A DNA stretch of 64,000 nt from Brevibacillus choshinensis (GTDB lineage: Bacteria > Bacillota > Bacilli > Brevibacillales > Brevibacillaceae), in contig NZ_LJJB01000007.1 in the NCBI RefSeq assembly GCF_001420695.1, forward strand, positions 395,890 to 459,889, in the 5' to 3' direction. The notes under the pieces are model-generated. The model worked only from the letters and a program-made list of their open reading frames with translations. It did no database searches and was not told the DNA's origin. The number at the start of each line of letters is the position of its first letter. The stretch's first letter is position 1. Positions 45,240-55,596 of the stretch are shown here, piece after piece. The translations under genes were made by a program, and so were the position numbers.

Positions 45240-45528
45240 CAGGCTATGACGAGGAGGATGCGCGTCAACTCTTTAACAGAGAGCCCGGATTGCTGAGAAC
45301 CGGGTAAAGAGCGCGCGCATTGCTCGCCTCCGAGCTGTTTCGCTGAAACTTACGCGAGTAGGTAGTAGGCAGAACCGTTTAACACCCGTTAGCGTGTTAC
45401 AGTCCACAATCCGTTGTGACTGGCTGAGATCGGCTGACCGTGAGGCGCCGATAAAGTTGGGTGGTACCGCGAACCCTTTCGCCCCAAAAGACATGGAAAT
45501 CTAACCGTGTCGGGGCGAAAGGGTTTTT
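45240..45528 (+). promoter_or_regulatory. T-box riboswitch of ilv-leu operon
   Basis: The T-box TGGGTGGTACCGCG is at 45458-45471. A terminator follows: AACCCTTTCGCCCC at 45472 pairs with GGGGCGAAAGGGTT ending 45524, then T5. Stem I begins near 45250 (GAGGAGG, GCGCG) and closes near 45330. A CTC at 45323-45325 lies in its internal loop and is a possible leucine specifier, as in the Bacillus ilv-leu leader. That assignment is tentative. Confidence 0.92.
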
Positions 45529-45583
45529 CTATGTTCCTATAGTTATTTTCAATACCTGTTGGAAAGTGGGAGGAGGAGAGGAA

Positions 45584-47320
45584 ATGAGTGTTGAAATGGC
45601 CGAAATTCAGAAAAAGAACAGTATTCCACCAATTCAATTCGGTGAAGAGGTATCGGGAGCAGAAACGTTGCTTCGGTGTTTGCTCCTCGAACAAGTAGAA
45701 TACATCTTCGGCTATCCGGGTGGGGCAGTTCTCCCGATTTACGATTCACTGTACGGGAGTTACTTCAAACACATTTTGACCCGCCACGAACAAGGTGCCA
45801 TCCATGCTGCGGACGGATACGCTCGCGCAACAGGTAAACCAGGGGTTTGTATCGCAACGTCTGGCCCAGGGGCAACCAACCTGGTAACAGGAATTGCCAC
45901 CGCTCAGATGGACTCCGTACCGTTGGTGTGCATCACAGGTAACGTAGCTCAATCGCTGATCGGAACAGATGCGTTCCAAGAAGCGAACATTACGGGAATC
46001 ACGGTACCTATTACGAAACACAGTTATTTTGTCCGGGATGTGCGTGATCTTCCTCGCATCGTGAAGGAAGCCTTCCACATTGCAACGACAGGTCGTCCGG
46101 GCCCCGTGTTGATCGACATCCCTAAAGATGTAGCCAACGCAATCGCACCGTTCACCTATCCAGAGACTGTGGACGTCCGCGGCTACCGCGCTTCTGTGGT
46201 GCCAGACGATGAAGAGGTGCAACATTTTGTCACTGCGATCAAGGCGGCAAAGCGACCAGTAATCATGGCAGGTGGCGGCATTATCGCAGCCAGCGCCGAT
46301 CAGGAGCTGCTGGCTTTCGCAGAGAAAGCACGTATCCCAGTCATCAATACATTCATGGGTCTAGGTGGTTTCCCAGGGGTTCACGAGTTGTCGCTCGGCA
46401 TGCCAGGGATGCATGGAAACTTCACCGCCAACCAAGCATTGCTCAACGCAGACTGCGTAATTGGCTTGGGTGTACGCTTTGACGATCGGATCACCATGGG
46501 TCGTACCAAAGAGTTCGCACCGAATGCTCGCATCGTTCACGTGGATATCGATCCAGCTGAATTGGGCAAAAACGTTTCGACGGCCGTGACGGTTACAGGC
46601 GATGTGAAGAGCACCTTGGAAAAAGCGATTCCACTGATCACCGCATGTGAATCAGAAGCGTGGATCAGACAGTTAAAGGACTGGCAAGAAAAGCAACCGT
46701 ACAAGTACAAGACTGACGGAGACACATTGAAGCCGCAGGCAGTCATTGAACTGTTGTACCGCTCCACAGATGGGGAAGCGATCGTCACTACAGACGTAGG
46801 ACAGCACCAGATGTGGACAGCACAATACTACAAGTTCAAAAATGCCCGTTCCTTCATCTCATCAGGTGGTCTAGGTACGATGGGCTTTGGATTCCCGGCT
46901 GCGATCGGCGCCCAAATCGCTCACCCAGAGCGCATAACCATTGCTGTAGTAGGAGACGGCGGCTTCCAGATGACCAATCAGGAGCTCGCAATCGTATCCC
47001 AGTACAACATTCCGGTGAAGGTAGCCATCGTCAACAATCAGTGCTTGGGAATGGTTCGTCAGTGGCAAGAACTCTTCTACGACAACCGTTATAGCCAAAT
47101 CGACCTGACTTGCAGCCCAGACTTCGTCAAGCTGGCCGAAGCATACGGCGTGAAGGGCTTGCGTGCAAGCACTCCGCAAGAAGCCGAAGCGGTGTGGGCA
47201 GAGGCGCTGGCGCATGATGGCCCGGTAGTTGTTGACTTCCGTGTCGCACAGGAAGAAAACGTCTATCCGATGGTAGCTGCAGGCAACACGCTAGATCAGA
47301 TGGAATTGGGGGATGACTAA
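45584..47320 (+). CDS. ilvB: Acetolactate synthase large subunit
   Basis: Catalyses the first common step of isoleucine, valine and leucine synthesis. The 578-residue protein has the N-terminal ThDP glutamate in GYPGGAVLPIYDSLY, the ATSGPGATNLVTGIATAQMDSVP segment, and the C-terminal ThDP/Mg motif GDGGFQMTNQELA with VNNQCLGMVRQWQELFY. The ATG at 45584 has GGAGGAGAGG upstream. First gene of ilvBNC-leuAB, controlled by the T-box leader. Confidence 0.97.
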   Translation: MSVEMAEIQKKNSIPPIQFGEEVSGAETLLRCLLLEQVEYIFGYPGGAVLPIYDSLYGSYFKHILTRHEQGAIHAADGYARATGKPGVCIATSGPGATNLVTGIATAQMDSVPLVCITGNVAQSLIGTDAFQEANITGITVPITKHSYFVRDVRDLPRIVKEAFHIATTGRPGPVLIDIPKDVANAIAPFTYPETVDVRGYRASVVPDDEEVQHFVTAIKAAKRPVIMAGGGIIAASADQELLAFAEKARIPVINTFMGLGGFPGVHELSLGMPGMHGNFTANQALLNADCVIGLGVRFDDRITMGRTKEFAPNARIVHVDIDPAELGKNVSTAVTVTGDVKSTLEKAIPLITACESEAWIRQLKDWQEKQPYKYKTDGDTLKPQAVIELLYRSTDGEAIVTTDVGQHQMWTAQYYKFKNARSFISSGGLGTMGFGFPAAIGAQIAHPERITIAVVGDGGFQMTNQELAIVSQYNIPVKVAIVNNQCLGMVRQWQELFYDNRYSQIDLTCSPDFVKLAEAYGVKGLRASTPQEAEAVWAEALAHDGPVVVDFRVAQEENVYPMVAAGNTLDQMELGDD

Positions 47321-47321
47321 G

Positions 47322-47828
47322 ATGCAGCAACAGACCATTGCCGTACTCGTTAACGACTACCCCGGAGTTTTGACTCGCGTATCCACGTTGTTTGGACAGC
47401 GCGCATTCAATATCGACAGCATCACGGTCGGGGGAACAGAAGAGGCAGGATTGTCCCGGATGATTATCACGACCGGGGGAGATGATCGCCAGATTGATCA
47501 ACTGATGAAGCAGCTGAACAAGCTGATCGATGTCATCTCTGTTACCAATCTCAGTGCCAACTCGTATGTGTCACGCGAACTGGCTCTGATCAAGGTCAGT
47601 GCTTCTCCTAGCCAATTGGCTGAGCTGAATGGGATTGTAGAACCGTTTCGCGCAGCGATCGTCGACGTAGGGCCTACCTCGTTGATCGTGCAAGTAACGG
47701 GGGACACCGAAAAGATTGATGCCCTGCTCGTTTTGCTACAAAACTATGGGGTTCTCGAATTGACGAGAACGGGCTCGGTAGCGATGGCCCGCAGTATTGT
47801 TCCAGCAACAGCCGCTGCAACGGTTTAA
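47322..47828 (+). CDS. ilvN: Acetolactate synthase small (regulatory) subunit
   Basis: A 168-residue ACT-domain protein (TIAVLVNDYPGVLTRVSTLFGQRAFNIDSITVG) that activates IlvB and binds valine for feedback control. The ATG at 47322 is one base after the ilvB stop, with GGGGG nine bases upstream inside ilvB; an ATG at 47313 is too near that site. Called ilvH in some Bacillus annotations. Confidence 0.95.
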   Translation: MQQQTIAVLVNDYPGVLTRVSTLFGQRAFNIDSITVGGTEEAGLSRMIITTGGDDRQIDQLMKQLNKLIDVISVTNLSANSYVSRELALIKVSASPSQLAELNGIVEPFRAAIVDVGPTSLIVQVTGDTEKIDALLVLLQNYGVLELTRTGSVAMARSIVPATAAATV

Positions 47829-48908
<1,080 letters not shown>

Positions 48909-48964
48909 TTGGCCGATTCACAGACAATATATAATGTAGGAAAAAAATGTGGAGGTGAAAGTTC

Positions 48965-50500
48965 ATGCGGACCATTGAGATTTTTGATACGACTTTACGA
49001 GATGGAGAGCAGTCTCCAGGTGTCAATATTAGCACGAACGAAAAGGTGGAGATTGCCCTTCAACTAGAAAAGTTGGGCGTTACGAGAATCGAGGCAGGCT
49101 TTGCAGCTGCCTCCCCTGGTGACCAAAAGTCTGTGGCCGAAGTGGCGAAGCGGGTGAAAAACTCCACCATCGTAAGCTTGGCACGTGCCGTTAAAGACGA
49201 CATGGATAAGGCATACGAAGCGCTCCGCAACGCGCAAAACGCATCCCTCCACGTCTTTCTTGCAACATCACCGATTCACCGCCAGTACAAGCTGAACATG
49301 AGCAAGGAGCAAGTGCTTGCTCGTGCCGTGGAAGCAGTCACGTATGCGAAAAAGTACTTCACGGAAGTGCAATTTTCCGCAGAGGATGCGGCGCGCACGG
49401 AAATCGACTTTTTGGCGGAGGTCGTCGAAGCGGTCATCAAGGCTGGTGCGACGACAGTCAATATTCCGGATACGGTCGGGTACATGACGCCGATTCAGTA
49501 CGGACAAATCTTCAGCGATCTGAGACGTATGGTGCCGGCTACTGAGAACATTCGTTTGAGCTGCCACTGTCACGACGACCTGGGGATGGCAGTTGCCAAC
49601 AGCTTGGCTGCCGTTGAGGCTGGTGCGACACAAGTCGAGGGCACCATCAACGGAATTGGCGAGCGTGCTGGTAATGCGGCTCTGGAAGAAGTAGCGCTGG
49701 CGTTGGAGACTCGCAAGGATTACTATCAGGCGACGACCAAGCTCACCCTGAAAGAAATCGCTCGTACCAGCCAACTGGTGAGTCGTCTGACTGGGATGAT
49801 TGTTCCCGGGAACAAGGCAGTTGTGGGAGCAAACGCGTTTGCCCACGAATCCGGCATTCATCAGGATGGCGTGCTGAAAGAAGTAACGACGTACGAAATC
49901 ATTCGCCCTGAATCGGTTGGCTTCAAGTCAAACAAGCTGGTGCTCGGCAAACACTCCGGTCGCCATGCGTTCAAGGAGAAGCTGGTCGAGCTCGGCTATC
50001 ATCTCGAACAGGACGAAGTGAACACCGCGTTTGCAGCTTTTAAAGTGCTGTGCGATAAGAAAAAGGAAATCAGCGATGACGACATTCTCGCTCTCGTCGA
50101 TACCAAAATGGTAAAAGGCCAAGAAGCCTTCCAGCTGGAATCCGTCCAGCTCGCTTACGGCAACATCTCGGTACCGACGGCCAGCGTACGGTTGCTGCGC
50201 CCGGATGGCTCCACGGTAGAAGAAGCAGCGATTGGGAATGGCTCCGTCGATTCGATTTACAAAGCGATTGACCGTGCGACAGGCGAAGATGTGACGCTTG
50301 TGGACTACAAGATCCTTTCCGTTACACAAGGGAAAGATGCGTTGGGTGAAGTGTTCGTCCGCCTGCAGCAAGGTGATCTCACGTTGACAGGACGTGGAGT
50401 GAGCACAGACGTTTTGGAAGCAAGTGCGATAGCCTATGTACGTGCGATCAACAAGATTTTGGAGCGTCGCGGCGAATCTGTGCCAGTCGGCGTCAACTAA
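48965..50500 (+). CDS. leuA: 2-isopropylmalate synthase
   Basis: Commits 2-ketoisovalerate to leucine. The 511-residue protein has the DREm-type TIM barrel ([50 protein letters not shown]) and a C-terminal leucine-sensing domain from about residue 390. GGAGGTG lies upstream of the ATG. It is 56 bases after ilvC. Confidence 0.97.
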   Translation: MRTIEIFDTTLRDGEQSPGVNISTNEKVEIALQLEKLGVTRIEAGFAAASPGDQKSVAEVAKRVKNSTIVSLARAVKDDMDKAYEALRNAQNASLHVFLATSPIHRQYKLNMSKEQVLARAVEAVTYAKKYFTEVQFSAEDAARTEIDFLAEVVEAVIKAGATTVNIPDTVGYMTPIQYGQIFSDLRRMVPATENIRLSCHCHDDLGMAVANSLAAVEAGATQVEGTINGIGERAGNAALEEVALALETRKDYYQATTKLTLKEIARTSQLVSRLTGMIVPGNKAVVGANAFAHESGIHQDGVLKEVTTYEIIRPESVGFKSNKLVLGKHSGRHAFKEKLVELGYHLEQDEVNTAFAAFKVLCDKKKEISDDDILALVDTKMVKGQEAFQLESVQLAYGNISVPTASVRLLRPDGSTVEEAAIGNGSVDSIYKAIDRATGEDVTLVDYKILSVTQGKDALGEVFVRLQQGDLTLTGRGVSTDVLEASAIAYVRAINKILERRGESVPVGVN

Positions 50501-50583
50501 CAATCCTCTTTCCACAATTGGATAGGACGAAGGAAATCAGTAGAGAACGGAAACCACTATAGAATAGAAAAGCGGGATAGACG

Positions 50584-51678
50584 ATGAAAAAAGATTATCG
50601 CATTGCCGTTCTTCCAGGCGACGGTATTGGACCGGAGATCATGCAGGAAGCGGTCAAAATCCTCACTCTCGTCGGAGAACGGGAAGGTGTCACTTTTACG
50701 TGTGAAGAAGGTAGAATCGGCGGAATTGCCATCGATACAGACGGAACACCGTTGCCAGAAGAAACAGTGAAGCTGGCGAAACATGCAGATGCTGTTCTTC
50801 TGGGTGCTGTAGGCGGACCGAAATGGGATCAAAATCCGGGTCATTTGCGCCCCGAGACAGGTCTCTTAGGTATCCGTAAAGCGCTGGGACTGTTTGCAAA
50901 CATCCGTCCAGCGACCATGCATAGCTCTCTCGTAGACGCGTCCTCGCTCAAGCCAGAAGTCGTATCCGGTGTAGACCTGATCGTCGTTCGTGAGCTGACA
51001 GGCGGGATCTACTTCGGAGAGAAAAAACGCTACGATGGACCGAATGGGGAAGTAGCGGAAGATCTATGCATTTATAATGAAGCGGAAATCGAACGAATCA
51101 TTCGCGTCGGTTTTGACATTGCTCGCAAGCGTCAAAAGCGTCTCGTTTCCGTCGACAAGGCCAACGTATTGGAAAGCTCCCGCCTCTGGCGCAAAGTCGC
51201 TGAGCGGGTAGCAGCTGACTATCCAGATGTTGAGCTTTCCCACCAGCTGGTAGACTCTTGCGCCATGCAACTGGTGCGTGCTCCCAAGCAGTTTGACGTG
51301 ATCGTAACAGAAAACATGTTTGGCGACATTCTCAGTGACCAGGCAGCGATGCTCACCGGATCGATCGGGATGCTCTCCTCTGCGAGTCTGGCGGCAGGCA
51401 GCTTTGGGCTGTATGAGCCAGTTCACGGTTCTGCACCTGATATTGCTGGTCAAGGAATCGCCAACCCACTGGCAACGATCCTGTCTGTAGCGATGATGCT
51501 CCGTCTGTCGCTCGGTATGGACGATGCAGCAAATGCAGTGGAAAATGCTGTGTGGTCTGTTCTCGAAGCTGGTCATCGCACAGGCGACATCGCTACCGAT
51601 CGCAGCAAAGCAATTGGTACGTTGGAGATGGGCCAACTGGTACGCGACGAACTGTCCAAAATGTTGGTGCAAAAATAA
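50584..51678 (+). CDS. leuB: 3-isopropylmalate dehydrogenase
   Basis: A 364-residue NAD-dependent decarboxylating dehydrogenase ([66 protein letters not shown]). It is the last gene of the operon; a terminator follows at once, so leuC and leuD, which come next in Bacillus, must be elsewhere. Confidence 0.97.
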   Translation: MKKDYRIAVLPGDGIGPEIMQEAVKILTLVGEREGVTFTCEEGRIGGIAIDTDGTPLPEETVKLAKHADAVLLGAVGGPKWDQNPGHLRPETGLLGIRKALGLFANIRPATMHSSLVDASSLKPEVVSGVDLIVVRELTGGIYFGEKKRYDGPNGEVAEDLCIYNEAEIERIIRVGFDIARKRQKRLVSVDKANVLESSRLWRKVAERVAADYPDVELSHQLVDSCAMQLVRAPKQFDVIVTENMFGDILSDQAAMLTGSIGMLSSASLAAGSFGLYEPVHGSAPDIAGQGIANPLATILSVAMMLRLSLGMDDAANAVENAVWSVLEAGHRTGDIATDRSKAIGTLEMGQLVRDELSKMLVQK

Positions 51679-51684
51679 GCAAGA

Positions 51685-51727
51685 AAACCCTGCCTCCTTC
51701 CTTCGGGAAATTTGGCAGGGTTTTTCG
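51685..51727 (+). terminator. Terminator of ilv-leu operon
   Basis: AAACCCTGCC at 51685 pairs with GGCAGGGTTT ending 51723, followed by more T. Confidence 0.82.
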
Positions 51728-51764
51728 TTTGATTGATCAGAATTGAAAATAGTTATGGTGATAC

Positions 51765-52397
51765 CAACATAGCGGAGGTTAGGAGAAGTAGGTTTCAGAT
51801 CTACGCTTCGACCTTTCCCCACCGAACAGGTTCGGCGGCCCTGCGAAGAAGATGAGACTGTCCGCTCCACAACGATTCACGGGGAAGCGGTAAAGTAGTA
51901 GCTGCTCCGCAGACAACTCAGAGGTACCGCTTCTGGATCCTGTGAATTCGTTGTTCCGCTATGTAGGGTTCCGGAGTCGCTCCGTCTGGAAACCTGCTTC
52001 TCCTGCCAGCTGTTGTGGTTTCTAGGTATTACGAGGTTCTGTTCAGAAGAGTAGTTTCCCAATCCTTTCGCTTTGAAGGACACGGGTGAATCAATAGAAG
52101 AACGAAGCCATCAAATTTGTTCGTTTGAAGTGTCACAGGAGCGGTTGAATAAGGAAGACCAAGCTTTCATTCTTCAAAGGCATTGCCCCAAGTAGGGTTT
52201 TCTCAATGAAACTCCTAGGAAAGCCCCGGAATAAGGCAAGTGAAAGAGCCAAAGCTGGCCGAGGAAAAAGGGGAAATAAGCGGAAGATCTTTGGAACACC
52301 AACCGAGGCGCAATAGAAAAAACGAAACACGGTTGTAAGCGTCCACCTCTGATTAAGCTCCCTGAGACGGCTGCTTTGGACGCGGTTTCGTTTTTTA
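51765..52397 (+). ncRNA. Candidate large structured RNA with pseudoknot
   Basis: No convincing protein frame exists in this stretch. It holds long complementary segments: 51767-51776 with 51955-51964 (10 bp, perfect), 51781-51796 with 51989-52004 (16 bp, one wobble), 51870-51883 with 51939-51953 (14 bp, one bulge), 51884-51892 with 51925-51933 (9 bp, perfect), plus small hairpins at 51822-51835 and 51972-51984. The first two interleave, so they form a pseudoknot or exclude each other. It ends in a terminator-like stem at 52317-52397. I do not recognise it as RNase P RNA, tmRNA or 6S RNA. It may be a new class or a member of a known large-RNA family I cannot name. Confidence 0.6.
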
Positions 52398-52398
52398 T
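52317..52398 (+). terminator. Terminator stem closing the candidate RNA
   Basis: AAAAAACGAAAC at 52317 pairs perfectly with GTTTCGTTTTTT at 52385; inside it GCGTCCA pairs with TGGACGC. The stem ends in a T run. Confidence 0.75.
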
Positions 52399-52648
52399 AT
52401 GAAGCCGGACAGGGATGCCCCCCAGCAGGTGTTCCTATGAAGCTGGAGCGTTTTCCCCCTTTTTCCTCTCCTCCACTACAGTCTGAACGAGTGAAAAAAG
52501 GAAGAGGGTGTAGTTCCCGCGTTTTTCTTGCTTGCGCTGTGCAAGAAGCTTAGACCAACGAATTTTTTATTCATTACTGTACTCAGTATTAATGTATACT
52601 ATACACACTAATATACTTGGCTTGTCAGATGCTTTGGAGGGAACGCAA
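52398..52648. other. Non-coding stretch before symporter gene
   Basis: This stretch has a small hairpin (TTCTTGC with GCAAGAA near 52525-52547) and an AT-rich imperfect inverted repeat at 52586-52616 (GTATTAATGTATA with TATACACACTAATATAC), which could be an operator for the symporter gene. I see no RNA gene or good promoter with canonical spacing. Confidence 0.35.
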
Positions 52649-54061
52649 GTGGCATCATTACCGTTTTACCTCTGCTTCATGTTTATTCTTTTCCTGACTG
52701 TCATTGTTGGAATTGCAGCGAAACGTAGGGTCAAGAAGACGAGCGATTTCACCAATGCTAGCGGCTCCCTGACTTCCGGGATGGTAGCCGGCGCGTTGGT
52801 TGGCGGCTTTGTCGGTGGGACATCGATTGTGGGCACAGGGGAGCTCGCTTTCTCACATGGACTTGCTTCGCTCTGGTTTACTCTTGGCGGGGGAGTGGCT
52901 GTCATTCTCCTTGGATTTTTTGCCAACCGTTTTCGTCAGCTTCAAGTCGAGACACTGCCTGAGTTGATCGGATTGCAGTACGGTTCGCGCGCGCAATTGG
53001 GAAGCAGTATCTTTTTATCACTAGGAATGTTCATTCAAGTGATTGCTCAAATTTTGGCTGCCCTCCCGTTTGTATCGGTATTTTGGCAGACGCATTTGTC
53101 CATCTTGGCGTTGATTCCAGCCTTGTTGATTATCGCCTATGTGTGGGCGGGAGGATTCATGGGCGCGAGCATCGTCGGTACGCTCAAGACGATCATGCTC
53201 GTCCTGCTACTGCTTGGGACGGGTGTCTGGCTCTTGGCGAGCATTGACGGAGGAACATACGTCAGATGGTGGCAGGAAGGGAGACTGGATCTCGTCGTAC
53301 CGGAAGCCGGAATGGGCTGGGCACAGGGAGCCTCGATGGTCGTGGGTATTTTTTCGACGCAAGCGTACTTGCAGCCGATTTTCGCTAGTCGTTCAGCACG
53401 AGAGGCACGCAGTGGAGCGATAACCGCAGGTGTGATTATCATTCTGATCGGACTGGTTAGTGCATGGATTGGTTTGTTTATGTATGATGCTCATCCCGAA
53501 TTGACTCCTCGCGAGGCCATCCCGCAGTTTTTCTTGATGCATTCGCCTGCTTGGCTGGCTGGTGGGGCTTACGCAATCATTTTGCTATCTGTCGTCATGA
53601 CAGGGGCTGCTTTGACGCTGAGTATTGCTACGATTTTGAACCGGGATGTGATTCAACGTTACACTTCTCGTTTTCGAGAGGACGCTCGCAAATTGGTTGT
53701 ATCCCGATGTCTAATCCTGACCATCATCGCGATTTCTTACGCCATTGTCTGCTGGGACGACCAAGCGAAAATTTTACATTGGGCGTTTTTGGCGATGACC
53801 TTGCGCGGGGTTACGATCTTTTTCCCTGTCGTGTTTTATCTGTTCCACATTCATCCGGTTCAGTCCAATTGGGCAGTTGGCGCGATATGGGGAGCTCCCG
53901 TGTTTTCGCTCCTCTGGACGTGGTGGCTCATGCCTGTCACCGGGATTGATCCGATCGTTGTCAGTGGCATCTGGAGTGCACTGGCACTACTCGCAGGATG
54001 GTGGTACTGGAAAAGAGAAGCTCGTCGTGATTTAGCATTACAGCAGGCTGATACGAGGTAA
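52649..54061 (+). CDS. Sodium:solute symporter family protein
   Basis: A 470-residue membrane protein with about 12-13 helices and the SSS-type GFVGGTSIVGTGELAFSHGLASLWFTLGGG region, where family members bind sodium. The substrate is not evident. The GTG at 52649 has GGAGGG eight bases upstream and puts a short N-terminus before the first helix; the longer frame from 52532 lacks a site. It converges with ktrB, sharing a bidirectional terminator. Confidence 0.85.
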   Translation: MASLPFYLCFMFILFLTVIVGIAAKRRVKKTSDFTNASGSLTSGMVAGALVGGFVGGTSIVGTGELAFSHGLASLWFTLGGGVAVILLGFFANRFRQLQVETLPELIGLQYGSRAQLGSSIFLSLGMFIQVIAQILAALPFVSVFWQTHLSILALIPALLIIAYVWAGGFMGASIVGTLKTIMLVLLLLGTGVWLLASIDGGTYVRWWQEGRLDLVVPEAGMGWAQGASMVVGIFSTQAYLQPIFASRSAREARSGAITAGVIIILIGLVSAWIGLFMYDAHPELTPREAIPQFFLMHSPAWLAGGAYAIILLSVVMTGAALTLSIATILNRDVIQRYTSRFREDARKLVVSRCLILTIIAISYAIVCWDDQAKILHWAFLAMTLRGVTIFFPVVFYLFHIHPVQSNWAVGAIWGAPVFSLLWTWWLMPVTGIDPIVVSGIWSALALLAGWWYWKREARRDLALQQADTR

Positions 54062-54070
54062 GTGGTGAAA

Positions 54071-54117
54071 AAAATACCCCGCACTTCCGGAAAAGCTTAG
54101 GAAGTACGGGGTATTTT
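54071..54117. terminator. Bidirectional terminator
   Basis: AAAATACCCCGCACTTCC pairs with GGAAGTACGGGGTATTTT with one mismatch, between convergent symporter and K+ transporter genes. Confidence 0.85.
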
Positions 54118-54120
54118 GTG

Positions 54121-55512
54121 TTACCCGATCGTTATCTTTCCTTTCGGGTAGCGGTAGTATTCCTTTTGTCTTCGCTGGGCCAAAGCAAAGGCGATGGTCA
54201 AGGGACCTACCCTCCCTGCGAACATCGTAAGCACAATTAAAGATTTCCCTAACGATGACAGCTCCGGTGTCAGACCCATGGATAATCCGGTCGTGGCAAA
54301 GGCCGAGGTGACTTCAAACAGAATCATTTGAAACTGGGCACCCGGCTCTGTGATAGAGAGCGCCATGGTTATGAGAATCACAATGAAAAGTCCGATCATG
54401 GTGACGGTCAAAGACTTGTAAATCATGTGTGGCAAAATACGTTGGCGGAAGAAAATGACATCTTCCTTGCCTTTTATTTGCGCGATGACTGCGCCGACCA
54501 GGGTAGCAAATGTCGTGGTCTTGATCCCACCCCCGGTCGATCCGGGAGAGGCACCGATAAACATCAACAGGATAATCAGGAACAAGGAAGACTGATGCAT
54601 ATCACCGATGCTGAGCGTATTGGAGCCGGCCGTCCGTGCCGTCACGGATTGATAGAATGAGCCGAGTATTTTGCCGAGCATCGATAACGGCTGCAGCGTC
54701 TTGGGATTCGTGTATTCCAGCAAGAAAATGAGCACGGTCCCCATTACCACCAACAGAGCTGTAGTAGACAGTACTACTTTGGTATGCAGAGATAGCCGAT
54801 GAGTATGCCGGTAATCATAAACTTCGCTCACCACCATAAAGCCGATCCCGCCTAGGATAATCAAGGAACAGACGACGAGCGTGACGACGGGATCATCCAC
54901 GTATCTGGTCAGACTGGCGAAATCACCCATCAAGTCAAATCCGGCGTTATTGAAGTTGGAGATGGCATGGAAAAAGCCGAAATAGATCGCCTTCCCCAAT
55001 GGAAAATCAAAAGCAAAACGGATGGACAACAGAATGCCGCCGATTAACTCAGCTAGCGCCGTAAAAATCAAGATCATTTTAGCAAGGCGAACGACGCCTT
55101 CAATCGTCATCTGATTCAACGATTCCTGCAGGATCAGTCGTTCGCGCAGTGAGATCTTTTTCCGCATGATCAGAGCAAAAAAAGTGGCGAACGTCATGAA
55201 TCCGAGACCACCGATTTGGATGAGCGATAAAATGACGATCTGACCAAATACCGTGAATGTGCTTCCCGTATCCACCACGACCAAACCGGTCACACAGGTA
55301 GCGGAAGTTGCAGTAAATAAGGCATCTATCCAAGGAAGTCCCATCCCATCCATTGTAGCGGAGGGTAAGGTCAAGAGAGTGGCCCCAATTAAGATAATCA
55401 AAGCAAAACCAAGCACCAGCGTTTTGGGAGGATCGAGATGAAGCTTTTCGACGATTTTACGAATCATAGGGAGGAGGACCTCGACTTTTCGATTATGTAA
55501 AAAACTTGGCAT
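54121..55512 (-). CDS. ktrB: Ktr/Trk-type potassium uptake membrane subunit
   Basis: A 463-residue protein of the KtrB/TrkH family with four pore repeats, seen as TSATCVTGL, HAISNFNNAGFD, TARTAGSNT and TSAFATTGLS, where the Gly lines the selectivity filter. ISLRERLILQES is also typical. It takes up potassium, coupled to sodium in Ktr systems. The regulatory KtrA-type subunit is not adjacent. The start at ATG 55512 or GTG 55518 is uncertain; AAGGTGAG lies just before. Confidence 0.9.
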   Translation of the reverse strand: MPSFLHNRKVEVLLPMIRKIVEKLHLDPPKTLVLGFALIILIGATLLTLPSATMDGMGLPWIDALFTATSATCVTGLVVVDTGSTFTVFGQIVILSLIQIGGLGFMTFATFFALIMRKKISLRERLILQESLNQMTIEGVVRLAKMILIFTALAELIGGILLSIRFAFDFPLGKAIYFGFFHAISNFNNAGFDLMGDFASLTRYVDDPVVTLVVCSLIILGGIGFMVVSEVYDYRHTHRLSLHTKVVLSTTALLVVMGTVLIFLLEYTNPKTLQPLSMLGKILGSFYQSVTARTAGSNTLSIGDMHQSSLFLIILLMFIGASPGSTGGGIKTTTFATLVGAVIAQIKGKEDVIFFRQRILPHMIYKSLTVTMIGLFIVILITMALSITEPGAQFQMILFEVTSAFATTGLSMGLTPELSSLGKSLIVLTMFAGRVGPLTIAFALAQRRQKEYYRYPKGKITIG

Positions 55513-55596
55513 TCTCACCTTAGTATGGCAGGAACAACTGTAAGTATAATGGGCAAGTGAGAAATTGAAAACAACGAAAAAATCGAGAGTGGCAGA

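Noticed and set aside
45056-45307. Open frame of 83 residues with a TTG start after AGGAGG
   Set aside because: It runs through the ilv promoter and into the T-box leader, and the product has no recognisable features. The AGGAGG is probably chance.
51765-52397. RNase P RNA, tmRNA or 6S RNA in the non-coding stretch
   Set aside because: None of the conserved sequence blocks of these RNAs that I know is visible, and tmRNA-type CCA ends are absent.
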